A stretch of 64,000 nt of DNA, taken from assembly GCA_015067005.1 (NCBI GenBank), contig SVNH01000001.1, positions 124,001-188,000 on the forward strand, in the 5' to 3' direction. The first letter of the stretch is position 1, and every line of letters starts with the position of its first letter. The DNA comes from Ruminococcus flavefaciens. GTDB lineage: Bacteria; Bacillota; Clostridia; Oscillospirales; Ruminococcaceae. The translations under genes and the position numbers were made by a program. Below are positions 20,036-30,291 of this stretch, piece by piece. A model generated the notes under the pieces. It saw nothing but the letters and a program-made list of their open reading frames with translations. It did not search any database and was not told where the DNA came from.

Positions 20036-21085
20036 TCATGCGTTATGGAAGGAAACGCAGTCTCCGCGCTCGGAAGCTATCTCATATCCGGCGGATTCTA
20101 TGCGTCTTTGCAGACATCCGCGGCATTCTGCTGCTTCCTCACCGGTACATATCTTGTTATCGTAGAGGTCGTATTTTTTTCGTACCATTACCGGTGAAAG
20201 ATTAGGCATAACAACATTGCAGCCCGTCATGAGACCGAGTTCTCTGCCGTTCGGAGCGATAGTTCCGAGGGCAGTGGTTGCCGGCAGAAGCACACGCGGA
20301 AACATCAGGCGGAGTATGCCGAGCAGACGCAGGGTAAGTTCGAGCGTTCCGCCTTTTTCTTCTGCAAAAGGCGTATTATGATGCGGTATGAACGGACCTA
20401 TTCCTATCATCTGCGGCTGGAGCTGCTGTAAAAAGCGCAGATCGCAGATAATGTGGTCAACGGTCTGGAACGGCGCTCCGACCATGAATCCTGCACCTAC
20501 CTGATAGCCGAGTTCACGCAGTGCAAACAGACATTCCTTGCGATTTTCAAGGCTTAGTTCAGCTGGATGCAGTCTGGAATAGAGTTCCGGCGATGCGGCT
20601 TCGTGACGCAGCAGATAGCGGTCAGCGCCGGCTTCTTTGAATAGCTTGTAGCTCTCGCGGGAGCGCTCGCCGAGTGACAGGGTTATAGCGCAGTCCGGAT
20701 AAGAACGGCGTATCTCCGAGATGATGTCTGCCATTATCTCGTCAGTGAAGAAGGAGTCCTCGCCGCCCTGCATTACAAAGGTGCGGAATCCGAGTTCGTA
20801 GCCGTTTTTGCAGCAGGAAAGTATGTCCTCCCTGCTGAGACGGTAGCGCTCGGCGGACTTGTTGCTTCTGCGGATACCGCAGTATAGACAGTCATTTTTG
20901 CAATAGGACGATATTTCTATAAGTCCGCGGAGAAACACCTTTTTACCGTAGTATTTCCGGCGTGTTTCGTCCGCATATTTTTTCAGAAGCTCCGCAGCTG
21001 ATTCGTCGTCAGTTTTTATGAGTGCGGAGAATTCTTCATTGGTAAGATCGCCTGTGCGGTAAAGTTTTTCTACAATATCAGTCAT
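20036..21085 (-). CDS. hydE: [FeFe]-hydrogenase maturation radical SAM protein HydE
   Basis: EISSYCKNDCLYCGIRRSN, LLRHEAASPELYSRLHP, MPNLSPVMVRKKYDLYDNK. Confidence 0.88.
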   Translation of the reverse strand: MTDIVEKLYRTGDLTNEEFSALIKTDDESAAELLKKYADETRRKYYGKKVFLRGLIEISSYCKNDCLYCGIRRSNKSAERYRLSREDILSCCKNGYELGFRTFVMQGGEDSFFTDEIMADIISEIRRSYPDCAITLSLGERSRESYKLFKEAGADRYLLRHEAASPELYSRLHPAELSLENRKECLFALRELGYQVGAGFMVGAPFQTVDHIICDLRFLQQLQPQMIGIGPFIPHHNTPFAEEKGGTLELTLRLLGILRLMFPRVLLPATTALGTIAPNGRELGLMTGCNVVMPNLSPVMVRKKYDLYDNKICTGEEAAECRGCLQRRIESAGYEIASERGDCVSFHNA

Positions 21086-21086
21086 T

Positions 21087-22037
21087 TCAGCCGCCCAGTC
21101 TTATCATTTCGTCAATGCAGCGGCGAGCCTTGGTGATGAGATCATCATCCATAAGTATCTCAAAAGCTTCTCCGCCTTTACCGCTGATAGCGAGAAGAGA
21201 ATTGTAAATATCCGGCAGAGTTGTTATTTTCATGTTGTGGCATACGATGTCTTTGGTTACCGGATAGAATTTCTTATCAGGGCATTCATACTGCAAATGC
21301 TCAGCAATAGAGGTTTCAGTTCCGATTATGAACTCCTTTGCGTCAGATTTTTTGGCAAAATCCATAATGCCGGTAGTTGAGCCGACATAATCAGCAAGAG
21401 CGGTCACCTTCGGCTGACATTCCGGATGTACAAGGAACAGTGCTTCCGGATGCTCTGCTTTTGCATCAAGGACTTCCTTTTCAGTTACCTTTGCATGAGT
21501 AGGGCAGCCGCCGTTAAGCAGCTTTATGTCCTTTTCGGGACAGTTCTTTTTAACGTAGTCTCCGAGGTTGCAGTCCGGGATAAAGAGTATCTTATCGTTA
21601 TCGAGCGCCTTGACTATTTTAAGTGCGCTTGATGATGTTACACATACATCACATACTGTTTTCAGAGAAGCGGTCGTATTGATATATGCAACGACAGTTC
21701 TTTCCGGATCAGCAGCCTTAACAGCGCTTATCATCTCAGCGTCCATTTGTTCAGCCATCGGACAGCCGGCATTTTTATTGGCAAGATATACGTGCTTCTG
21801 CGGAGAGAGCATCTTCGCAGTTTCAGCCATGAAATGAACTCCGCAGAACAGGATGTTCTCAGCGCTTATACCTTTTGCATCAACGCTGAGCTTATAGCTG
21901 TCGCCGGTAAAATCGGCTATCTCAACTATCTCCCGTGCCTGATAGCAGTGTGCGAGGATAGCGGTATTGGTTTCTTTTTTGAGTTTCAGGATCTCATCCT
22001 GTAATTCACGTACTGTCATAGGTTGCTCCTTTTTCAA
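21087..22037 (-). CDS. nadA: Quinolinate synthase A
   Basis: AHCYQAREI, GDSYKLS, FCGVHFMAETAK, NAGCPMAE, VHPECQPKV, GTETSI. Confidence 0.95.
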   Translation of the reverse strand: MKKEQPMTVRELQDEILKLKKETNTAILAHCYQAREIVEIADFTGDSYKLSVDAKGISAENILFCGVHFMAETAKMLSPQKHVYLANKNAGCPMAEQMDAEMISAVKAADPERTVVAYINTTASLKTVCDVCVTSSSALKIVKALDNDKILFIPDCNLGDYVKKNCPEKDIKLLNGGCPTHAKVTEKEVLDAKAEHPEALFLVHPECQPKVTALADYVGSTTGIMDFAKKSDAKEFIIGTETSIAEHLQYECPDKKFYPVTKDIVCHNMKITTLPDIYNSLLAISGKGGEAFEILMDDDLITKARRCIDEMIRLGG

Positions 22038-22040
22038 ATA

Positions 22041-22424
22041 TCAGAGGCTGCTTTCAGCGATGACCTCTACCTCTGCGAGAACGTTCTTTGGCAGAGTTTT
22101 AACGGCTACGCAGCTTCTTGCCGGCAGACTTGTAAAATACTTGCCGTAGATCTCGTTGAATGCTGCGAAATCGTTCATATCAGCGAGGTAGCAGGTAGTT
22201 TTTACAGCCTTGCTGAAAGAAGAGCCGGCTGTTTTGAGTATCTCGCCGAGGTTTTTCATTATCTGTTCTGTCTGACCGGCTATATCGTCAGCCTCAACAG
22301 TGTTTGTTACCGGGTCGATAGCTATCTGACCGCTGGTGTAGACCATACCGTTCGAGACGATAGCCTGAGAATAAGGTCCGACAGCAGCCGGAGCTTTCTC
22401 GGTATGTATTTTTATCATAGACAT
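22041..22424 (-). CDS. ridA: RidA family enamine/imine deaminase
   Basis: KAPAAVGPYSQAIVSNGMVYTSGQIAIDP; ARSCVAVKTLPKNVLAEVEVIA. Confidence 0.93.
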   Translation of the reverse strand: MSMIKIHTEKAPAAVGPYSQAIVSNGMVYTSGQIAIDPVTNTVEADDIAGQTEQIMKNLGEILKTAGSSFSKAVKTTCYLADMNDFAAFNEIYGKYFTSLPARSCVAVKTLPKNVLAEVEVIAESSL

Positions 22425-22452
22425 TGCCTCCGTAATATATTCGTTCCTGACA

Positions 22453-23643
22453 TCAGTTGCTGTTCATAAGCTGATTAACAAACTGCTTTGCTGTACGCGG
22501 TGAACGTCCGCTGCCGGATGCAAGAGCAAACTGTAAAGCCTTGAGATTGAAGTTATCCTCCATTTTTACTCCCTTGGATTTAGCGATAGCAGCAGCTATC
22601 TCAAGGTAGCCCTTCTTATCCGGTGCGCTGAAATTAACGCGCAGACCAAAGCGTGATGGCAGAGAGAGAGATTCCTGTGCAGGGTCATTTACATGGATGT
22701 CATCGCCGTCGCGGTCAGATAAGCTTTCCTTAACGAGATTTGAGCGGTTGGTTGTGGCGTAGATGAGCATATTATTTGATCTTGCCGCAGAGCCTTCAAG
22801 GGTAGCCTTGAGAGCGCCGGAGGAGTCCTCATCAGCGCTGAATGTAAGATCGTCGATCAGTATTATGAATTTAAGCGGATTGCAGCTTATTTCCTCGACA
22901 ATATCAGGAATATGGCTGATCTGATCTTTGGTGATCTCTATGAGACGAAGACCGTTTGCTGCATATTCATTGACGATAGCCTTGACAGTCGATGATTTGC
23001 CTGTTCCGGCATCACCGTAAAGGAGAACGTTCTGAGCATATTTGCCGTTGATGAGAGCAAGAGTGTTGTCAACGACCTGCTGTCTCTGGTTCTCATAGCT
23101 TATGAATTCGCTCAGGCGCTGAGGATCAGGGAATTTTGCAGGCATTATCTCTTCATTGCGGTAGATGAACATATTGCTCTTAGCCCATTTGCCATATCCG
23201 TAATTGTCGATCTCACGGATACGCTGGAGATAGCTTTCGATAAAGTCTACCTTGGAATTGATCCAGCGTGGGAAATTGCCGTCGTGATGAGCAACGGATA
23301 TGAAGTCATCCGGAGTGAGCTGTGAAACTTCCTGAAGGAATTTCAGTTCGTTGAGGAGGCATTCCTGCATCTCTCTCGGCGGAACATTGCCTTTAGCAGC
23401 TTCCTGAATAAAGATGTTATCATCTTCGAGAGTGATCTTTAGCAGATACTGGCTGAGATCTATCGTATTCTGGTTGTAGAGTTCAGAAACGAAGTCTGAA
23501 TAATCTCCGAGATAGCAGGAGAGATGTCGGCTGTCAGAACCTATGAGTATCATAAGCTTGTTGAATACCTCGTCCTGAGCAAGTCCTCTGAAAATAGCCA
23601 CAAGATCACGGCTGCGGCATAGTTTGATCAATTTTTCATTCAT
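22453..23643 (-). CDS. DUF815-type AAA ATPase
   Basis: NVLLYGDAGTGKSSTVKAIVNEY, FIILIDDLTFS, SLPSRFGLRVNF. Confidence 0.85.
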   Translation of the reverse strand: MNEKLIKLCRSRDLVAIFRGLAQDEVFNKLMILIGSDSRHLSCYLGDYSDFVSELYNQNTIDLSQYLLKITLEDDNIFIQEAAKGNVPPREMQECLLNELKFLQEVSQLTPDDFISVAHHDGNFPRWINSKVDFIESYLQRIREIDNYGYGKWAKSNMFIYRNEEIMPAKFPDPQRLSEFISYENQRQQVVDNTLALINGKYAQNVLLYGDAGTGKSSTVKAIVNEYAANGLRLIEITKDQISHIPDIVEEISCNPLKFIILIDDLTFSADEDSSGALKATLEGSAARSNNMLIYATTNRSNLVKESLSDRDGDDIHVNDPAQESLSLPSRFGLRVNFSAPDKKGYLEIAAAIAKSKGVKMEDNFNLKALQFALASGSGRSPRTAKQFVNQLMNSN

Positions 23644-23644
23644 G

Positions 23645-24718
23645 TTAGATTACCTCGATTACTTTATTTGTAATTTCTGTGCAGGAGAGTGGAGTATTGC
23701 TGGAAGTTCCCAATATATCCGCAGTTCGGTGACCTGCATCGAGAACCGAGTTGACTGCATTTTCGATACAGTCGGCTTCGCTGGAAAGTCCGAAAGAATA
23801 GCGAAGCATCATTGCGCCGGATAGGATAGTTGCTAAGGGGTCTGCTTTATTCTGACCGGCTATATCAGGCGCACTGCCGTGTATAGGCTCAAACAGTCCG
23901 CGCGTTGAAGCGCCGAGCGAAGCCGAAGGCAGCATACCTATCGAACCGGTTATTTGTGAAGCTTCATCGGAGAGGATGTCTCCGAACATATTCGATGTTA
24001 CTATGACATCAAACTGATCTGGATCGCGTATGAGCTGCATTGCAGCGTTATCAACGAACATATCGCTGTATTCAACTTCGGGATATTCTTCTGAAAGTCC
24101 GTGCATGATCCTGCGCCATAAACGCGATGTTTCGAGCACATTTGCCTTATCAATGCTGCAAAGCCGTTTGCGTCGTTTCATAGCGGCTTCAAAGGCTGCG
24201 CGTCCGATACGTTCGATCTCCATAGGGCTGTAAGATTCGGTATCGAAGGCTTCTTCGCCGCAGCGTCCCTGCCGGATGCCTCTTTCGCCGAAGTAAATAC
24301 CTCCGATCAGTTCGCGTACTATGAGTATATCAAATCCGTTTGCGACTATTTCATCTTTGAGCGGAGAGGCACTGCGCAGTGCGGGATAGAGCTTTGCCGG
24401 ACGCAGATTCATATAAAGTCCGAGCGCTGAGCGTATGCCAAGGAGCGCTTTTTCCGGGCGGTTATCTCCGGGCTGGTCATCCCACTGCGGACCGCCTACC
24501 GCACCTAACAGTACGCTGTCGGAAGCAAGGCAGCCGTCGATAGTTTCCTGCGGCAGCGGCACACCGGTTTTGTCAATGGCACATCCGCCGATGAGATAAG
24601 GCTTGAAGTTGAATTTATGTCCGAACTTAGCGGCTGTTTTTTCGAGGACCTTCACGGCGCTGTCCACTATCTCAGGACCTATGCCGTCGCCTCGCAGCAA
24701 AGCGATGTTGTATTCCAT
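23645..24718 (-). CDS. leuB: 3-isopropylmalate dehydrogenase
   Basis: [51 protein letters not shown]. Confidence 0.95.
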   Translation of the reverse strand: MEYNIALLRGDGIGPEIVDSAVKVLEKTAAKFGHKFNFKPYLIGGCAIDKTGVPLPQETIDGCLASDSVLLGAVGGPQWDDQPGDNRPEKALLGIRSALGLYMNLRPAKLYPALRSASPLKDEIVANGFDILIVRELIGGIYFGERGIRQGRCGEEAFDTESYSPMEIERIGRAAFEAAMKRRKRLCSIDKANVLETSRLWRRIMHGLSEEYPEVEYSDMFVDNAAMQLIRDPDQFDVIVTSNMFGDILSDEASQITGSIGMLPSASLGASTRGLFEPIHGSAPDIAGQNKADPLATILSGAMMLRYSFGLSSEADCIENAVNSVLDAGHRTADILGTSSNTPLSCTEITNKVIEVI

Positions 24719-24755
24719 AAAGCACCTCATATAAGCGATGTAATGATATAAAACG

Positions 24756-25059
24756 GGGCATATAAATGTTATGGTGTTTTACTGTGTATCCGGCGTTCGC
24801 AATTGCATATTATACCACAAACCCAGCGCAGAGCCTGCGCCCCCTTCCACGGGGGCACTCGTTTTACTCGCTCACTTTGTAAGAAAACGTTAATCTGCTT
24901 GCGCTCACGGCATTGTATCTGAATCATTTCACATTTTCAGATACAGTCAAGACCAAGACAAGCGCCATAAATGGCGGTCTTGACAGAATCAGTGTTTGTA
25001 GTTTTGGGCAATTACGCAAACGCCCGGTCAATCCCGACCACCAAAATAGTTATTTACCC
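24756..25059. mobile_element. MITE-like element copy 2 (304 bp) with imperfect 8-bp TSD ATAAAACG/ATAGAACG
   Basis: Same length as copy 1; 152-bp identical core run (15122-15273 = 24808-24959); TIR ends GGGCATATAAATG... / ...CACCAAAATAGTTATTTACCC; flanks 24748-24755 and 25060-25067 match 7/8. Confidence 0.87.
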
Positions 25060-25090
25060 ATAGAACGTATCATTACAATGCTTGAGTATA

Positions 25091-25585
25091 TCAAATAATA
25101 ACGCCGTTGGCGATCGACTGTATCAGTCCGCCGTTTTCGATTATCTTCTGTATGAACTCGGGGAACGGCTGAGTGCGGAACTCCTGACCGGTAGTGATGT
25201 TCCTTATAACGCCGTTATCGAGGTCGGCTTCGATCTCGTCTCCCTCAGAGACAGCGTCCGCAGCTTCGGGACACTCAACGATAGCGAGACCGATATTTAT
25301 GGCGTTGCGGTAGAAGATACGCGCGAAGCTTTTTGCTATAACAAGCGATATACCGCTCGCCTTTATTGCTATGGGAGCGTGTTCGCGTGAAGAACCGCAG
25401 CCGAAATTATGCCCGGCAGCGATAATGTCTCCCTGCTTGACTCTGCTTACGAATGTCTTATCAAGATCTTCCATGCAGTGTGCAGCGAGTTCTTTGTGAT
25501 CGCTTGTATTGAGATAACGAGCAGGGATGATAACGTCAGTATCAACGTTATCGCCGTATTTTATGATATTTCCGGTGAATTTCAT
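25091..25585 (-). CDS. leuD: 3-isopropylmalate dehydratase small subunit
   Basis: [34 protein letters not shown]. Confidence 0.93.
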   Translation of the reverse strand: MKFTGNIIKYGDNVDTDVIIPARYLNTSDHKELAAHCMEDLDKTFVSRVKQGDIIAAGHNFGCGSSREHAPIAIKASGISLVIAKSFARIFYRNAINIGLAIVECPEAADAVSEGDEIEADLDNGVIRNITTGQEFRTQPFPEFIQKIIENGGLIQSIANGVII

Positions 25586-26850
25586 TTTTCCGGCACCTCC
25601 CATGGACTTGTTATCCTGCCTGTTACTGCACTTGCAGCAGCAGTAGCCGGACTTGCAAGATATACTTCGGATCCGGGGTGTCCCATACGTCCGACAAAAT
25701 TGCGGTTGGTAGTTGCGACTGCTCTTTCACCTGCGGCGAGTATTCCCATATGTCCGCCAAGACAAGGACCGCAAGTCGGAGTTGATACAACTGCACCGAA
25801 TTCGATGAATGTCTTGAGCAGACCAAGCTCCATTGCTTCGAGGTAAACTCTCTGCGTAGCCGGAATGACTATAACGCGGACGTTTTTTGCAGCCTTTCTG
25901 CCTTTCATGATCTCAGCTGCGATCTTCAGGTCTTCGAGCCTTCCGTTTGTACATGAGCCGATAACGACCTGATCTATCTTTATATCGTCTATTTGTCCGA
26001 AAGTACGTGTGTTTTCGGGCAGATGAGGAAATGCTACTGTTGGTTCGATCTGTGAAAGATCGATAGTAATTGTGCGGTCGTAAACAGCATCTGCATCAGC
26101 GCGGAAAATACGGGGTTCAGCAGCGCCGTGAGCACGGATGTAATCAAGAGTGGTTTCATCCACATCGAAAATGCCGTTTTTAGCGCCGGCTTCGATAGCC
26201 ATATTGGCTATACACAGCCTGTCTGACATTGTGAGCGATGCAAGACCGCTTCCTGTGAATTCGAGCGACTTGTAAAGAGCGCCGTCAACGCCAATCATGC
26301 CGATGAGGTGCAGGATGACATCCTTTCCTGTGACATATTTCCTGAGCGAGCCTGTGAGTTCGACCTTTATCGCGGACGGCACTTTGAACCATGCCTTGCC
26401 GACAGCCATTCCGCAAGCCATATCGGTCGAGCCGACACCTGTCGAGAATGCACCGAGAGCGCCGTAGGTGCAGGTATGTGAATCAGCACCGATGATGAGA
26501 TCACCGGCAGATGCAAGTCCCTTTTCAGGGATAAGGGCGTGTTCTATGCCCATTTCGCCGACATCATAGAAATGAGTTATGTCAGTATCCATGCAGAAAT
26601 CGCGGCAAAGTCTGCATTGCTCCGCAGCCTTGATGTCCTTGTTTGGTGCGAAGTGATCCATTATCATAGTGACTTTGTTTCTGTCAAACACGCTGTTTTT
26701 GCCAAGCTTTGCGAACTCTTTGATAGCTACCGGAGACGTGATGTCGTTACCGAGGACGAGATCGAGGTCTGCGAGTATAAGCTGTCCTGCCTGTACGCTT
26801 TCCAGACCGGCATGAGCAGCAAGTATTTTCTGCGTCATGGACATACTCAT
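25582..26850 (-). CDS. leuC: 3-isopropylmalate dehydratase large subunit
   Basis: [51 protein letters not shown]; overlaps leuD start. Confidence 0.95.
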   Translation of the reverse strand: MSMSMTQKILAAHAGLESVQAGQLILADLDLVLGNDITSPVAIKEFAKLGKNSVFDRNKVTMIMDHFAPNKDIKAAEQCRLCRDFCMDTDITHFYDVGEMGIEHALIPEKGLASAGDLIIGADSHTCTYGALGAFSTGVGSTDMACGMAVGKAWFKVPSAIKVELTGSLRKYVTGKDVILHLIGMIGVDGALYKSLEFTGSGLASLTMSDRLCIANMAIEAGAKNGIFDVDETTLDYIRAHGAAEPRIFRADADAVYDRTITIDLSQIEPTVAFPHLPENTRTFGQIDDIKIDQVVIGSCTNGRLEDLKIAAEIMKGRKAAKNVRVIVIPATQRVYLEAMELGLLKTFIEFGAVVSTPTCGPCLGGHMGILAAGERAVATTNRNFVGRMGHPGSEVYLASPATAAASAVTGRITSPWEVPEK

Positions 26851-26957
26851 TTATATCAGCTTCTTTCGTTGAAGCGAAACTGTTTATCAGCTGCGCCTGT
26901 TGATTATTGCGCCTTATCTGCGCTTGATACCTGCCGGGCATAGCGCCTTAGGCAGCA

Positions 26958-27593
26958 TCAGATGTTTTCACTGTAAGGAATGTATACAAAAGGTTTTCCG
27001 GCAAAGGCAAGTATCATGTTCCCGGCGATAAAGAAAGGAAGTCCCAAGAGGAAACTCTGTCGTTCCCGTGCGGGAGAAACAGCTTTCAGTCCGATAACGG
27101 TACAGTTATCATAAGCAACATCAACATTGGCATTGTGATAGAATTTGCTGTAATATCTGTCGATGTTCTTCATATAGTCAAGAAAGCCGTCACTGTATTT
27201 GTCGGTCACGATAGCTGTCATTTCAAAGCCTTCACAAGCGGAATCGGCACGATTTGTATCTATCCAGCGCTGAAAATATTCATCATCAACTATAAGCGGA
27301 CATAGTTCGCCGCCGATCGGGATGATATAACAGTGCTTACCGTTCTGTTCAGCCCATTCTATCGGTCTGCTTCTGTTTGCACCTGTCATACTGCCGTAAA
27401 GGATCTCAGGATTACTTATCGTGATACATTCTCCTGTGCTGACGCTGTCGCCCTGCTTTATTCCGCGCGGATCAGAGACTTTTGCCGCTCTGAAAGCGCC
27501 TATAACGAAAAGTACAAGAGCAGTGGCAAGCAGTACCGCTGAAATGATATGCTTTTTGTTGGGACTGAATTTTCTTATGCAGTTTTCAGACAT
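26958..27593 (-). CDS. Hypothetical membrane protein
   Basis: Two hydrophobic segments; in-frame ATG at 27593 favoured (MSENCIRKF...). Confidence 0.55.
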   Translation of the reverse strand: MSENCIRKFSPNKKHIISAVLLATALVLFVIGAFRAAKVSDPRGIKQGDSVSTGECITISNPEILYGSMTGANRSRPIEWAEQNGKHCYIIPIGGELCPLIVDDEYFQRWIDTNRADSACEGFEMTAIVTDKYSDGFLDYMKNIDRYYSKFYHNANVDVAYDNCTVIGLKAVSPARERQSFLLGLPFFIAGNMILAFAGKPFVYIPYSENI

Positions 27594-27650
27594 ATAACTA
27601 TTCCTTTCGCAAACATAAGAAATGGCATACATTATCGGGAAATGATCTGT

Positions 27651-28154
27651 TTATTTTACGGTTTTCAGGCAGTTATCTCCGCGCTCGACCGCAACTATAC
27701 CCGTTCTGCACATCTCCATTATGCCGCAAGGTTTGAGGAGTTCTATAAAAGCGTCTATTTTTGAGGTCTCGCCGGTTAGCTCACAGATAAGAGCAGTCGG
27801 CGAATAATCGACTATTTTTGAACGGAATATTTCAACGGCAGTCATAATATCCTGTCTTGATTCCGATTTGTTTCTTACTTTTATGAGCAGAAGCTCGCGG
27901 ATAACAGTGTCGTTTGCGTTCAGCACCTCGACCTCTCTTACATCGTGGAGCTTCTGGAGCTGCTGGAGAATACGTTCCTTGATGTCGTCATCACCGTGAA
28001 ATGAGATAGTGATTCGTGAGAAGCCGCTTGATTCAGTCTCGCCAACGGTGAGGCTGTCGATATTGAAGCCGCGGCGTGTGAACATTCCCGAAACGCGCGA
28101 AAGTACACCTGAGATATTGGAAACGAGAACTGCTATGACATATTTATTTTCCAT
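27651..28154 (-). CDS. ilvN: Acetolactate synthase small subunit
   Basis: ACT domain VLVSNISGVLSRVSGMFTRRGFNIDSLTVG. Confidence 0.95.
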   Translation of the reverse strand: MENKYVIAVLVSNISGVLSRVSGMFTRRGFNIDSLTVGETESSGFSRITISFHGDDDIKERILQQLQKLHDVREVEVLNANDTVIRELLLIKVRNKSESRQDIMTAVEIFRSKIVDYSPTALICELTGETSKIDAFIELLKPCGIMEMCRTGIVAVERGDNCLKTVK

Positions 28155-28163
28155 TATCCCACC

Positions 28164-29903
28164 TCACTTAATTTCGGTAATGATGTTGTCAATAGATCCG
28201 CCGGGCGGAAGCGTGGGCAGAACAAGCTGGTTACAGTCAACAGCGCAGTCGATGACAAAAGGACCGTTGTATGAGAAAGCTTCCTCGGCAGCTGCTTTGA
28301 GTTCCTGAGTATTCGTGCAGCGTATGCCTTTTGCGCCGAAAGCTTCCGCAAGCTTGACGAAGTCGGTTTTGCGGCTTAGGACTGTATTTGAATAGCGTTT
28401 GTTGTAGAAAAGCGACTGGATCTGATGGACCATTCCGAGAACGCCGTTGTTCATGATTACGATAACAACAGGTATCTGGTTAGTTACAGCCGTTGCGAGT
28501 TCATTCAGATTCATTCCGAAGCTGCCGTCTCCGGTAAAGAGAAGTATATGCTTGCCGGTAGCGATAGAAGCGCCGATCGAAGCGCCTATGCCATATCCCA
28601 TAGTGCCGAGACCTCCGCTCGTAAGGAAAGTACGCGGCTTTTTAAGAGGGTACCTCTGAGCAGTCCACATCTGGTGCTGACCGACATCGGTAACGACTAT
28701 CGTGTTTTCGGGAGCAGCAGCGCTTAACGTATCAATAATATCGTAAGGAGCGAGATATTCGTCCTCCGGAGTATCACTGTGGCTGCATTTTACATAACAG
28801 TTTTCGCAGTCCTTGGAATGACGGATCTTGAGGGCACTTTCAGTACGTTCGAGTTCTTCGATGCGGAGAGCGTCGATACGTGCAGCCCACTCTGGGTTAT
28901 TGTGCTCTTTTACCATAGCGGTAAGTCTTTCAAGAGCATCGAGGATGTCGCCTCTTACAGGGAGATAGGCGTTGATATTCTTCTGCAATTCAGCGCCGTC
29001 TATATCAATATGGATTATTTTTGAATTTTTACCGAAGCGTTTGGTGTTGCCTGTTGCTCTGTCAGAGAATCTCACTCCGAGAGCGATGATGAGGTCTGCT
29101 TCGTCCTCAGCAACAGAGGAAGCAAAATGGCCGTGCATACCCTGCATACCGAGAAAATTCGGGTGGTCGCACGGAACAGCGGAAAGTCCCATGAGGGAGC
29201 ATCCCATTGGTGCGTTGAGTTTCTCAGAGAATGCGATAAGAGCCTCGGAAGCCTTTCCTGTTATAACGCCGCCGCCGAAGTAGATATAGGGCTTGCTGCA
29301 TGAATCAATGAGTTCCACAGCTTTGCGGAGCCTATCCTCTGGTGCGTAGATTATAGGATAAGGTATAACGGGCTGAGCCTTTGCTTCGAACTCGCATTTT
29401 GCAGTCTGGATGTCTTTGGGAATATCCACGAGGACAGGTCCCGGTCTGCCGGATTTAGCTATTTTGAACGCCATACGTATAATATCGGCAAGTTCTTCGA
29501 TATTTTTAACGATGAAATTATGCTTGGTTATAGGCATAGTCACACCGACAATATCTACCTCCTGAAAGCTGTCCCTGCCTATCTGGCTGCATGATACGTT
29601 TCCTGTAACAGCGACCATAGGTACAGAATCGAGGAAAGCGGTAGCGATACCTGTAACGAGATTTGTAGCACCCGGACCGGATGTAGCGATAACAACGCCG
29701 ACCTTGCCGGTTGACCTTGCATAACCGTCGGCAGCATGGGCTGCACCCTGTTCATGTGCGGTAAGAATATGGTGAACGCGGTCACGCGCGTCGTATAATT
29801 CGTCAAAAAGGTTGATGACCTGACCGCCCGGATAGCCGAAAACGGTATCGCAGCCTTGTTCAATCAGAGTTTCAACAACGATTTTAGCGCCTGAGATCAT
29901 CAT
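28164..29903 (-). CDS. ilvB: Acetolactate synthase large subunit
   Basis: ThDP enzyme: FGYPGGQVINLFDEL, EQGAAHAADGYARSTGKVGV, GDGSFGMNLNELATAV; start assigned at MISGAK. Confidence 0.95.
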   Translation of the reverse strand: MMISGAKIVVETLIEQGCDTVFGYPGGQVINLFDELYDARDRVHHILTAHEQGAAHAADGYARSTGKVGVVIATSGPGATNLVTGIATAFLDSVPMVAVTGNVSCSQIGRDSFQEVDIVGVTMPITKHNFIVKNIEELADIIRMAFKIAKSGRPGPVLVDIPKDIQTAKCEFEAKAQPVIPYPIIYAPEDRLRKAVELIDSCSKPYIYFGGGVITGKASEALIAFSEKLNAPMGCSLMGLSAVPCDHPNFLGMQGMHGHFASSVAEDEADLIIALGVRFSDRATGNTKRFGKNSKIIHIDIDGAELQKNINAYLPVRGDILDALERLTAMVKEHNNPEWAARIDALRIEELERTESALKIRHSKDCENCYVKCSHSDTPEDEYLAPYDIIDTLSAAAPENTIVVTDVGQHQMWTAQRYPLKKPRTFLTSGGLGTMGYGIGASIGASIATGKHILLFTGDGSFGMNLNELATAVTNQIPVVIVIMNNGVLGMVHQIQSLFYNKRYSNTVLSRKTDFVKLAEAFGAKGIRCTNTQELKAAAEEAFSYNGPFVIDCAVDCNQLVLPTLPPGGSIDNIITEIK

Positions 29904-29950
29904 AATAACAAATCCTCTAAGTTGTTTATTTGTGTGGAATACAGCATATA

Positions 29951-29976
29951 CAAAAAAATCCGGCACTCTGCCGGAT
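29951..29976 (-). terminator. Attenuator terminator upstream of ilvB
   Basis: Minus strand ATCCGGCA-GAG-TGCCGGAT-TTTTTT in the ilvB leader. Confidence 0.88.
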
Positions 29977-30011
29977 GAAAAAGCTTCATTGCCTAAAGTG
30001 ACATAGTAATA

Positions 30012-30119
30012 TCAAGCAAGAGCGCCATTCGGGCAGAATGAAAAAAGACGGCAGCCAGAAACGTTCACGACCTCGTCTGCTATAATGACATCATCGGAAG
30101 AAAAATACATTGAGTTCAT
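30012..30119 (-). CDS. Candidate ilvB leader peptide (35 aa): MNSMYFSSDDVIIADEVVNVSGCRLFSFCPNGALA
   Basis: RBS-like AAGGAG upstream of the ATG; six Val/Ile codons in residues 11-20; followed by an intrinsic terminator. Confidence 0.65.
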   Translation of the reverse strand: MNSMYFSSDDVIIADEVVNVSGCRLFSFCPNGALA

Positions 30120-30291
30120 TATAACACCGCTCCTTAACCTATTAATATCGAATTGTTTCTGAAAATATATACAGAATAAGAATACATTATATATTCTACC
30201 ACTTTATTGCAACAAAATCAATAAGCAGCGAAGTTTTTTAAAATAATTTGGATAATATGAATAATTTCAACAGTTGCAATTGTGCATAATA

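Noticed and set aside
26851-26957. Gap upstream of leuC as a regulatory RNA
   Set aside because: Only scattered GCGC-rich short inverted repeats, no convincing terminator or antiterminator pair.
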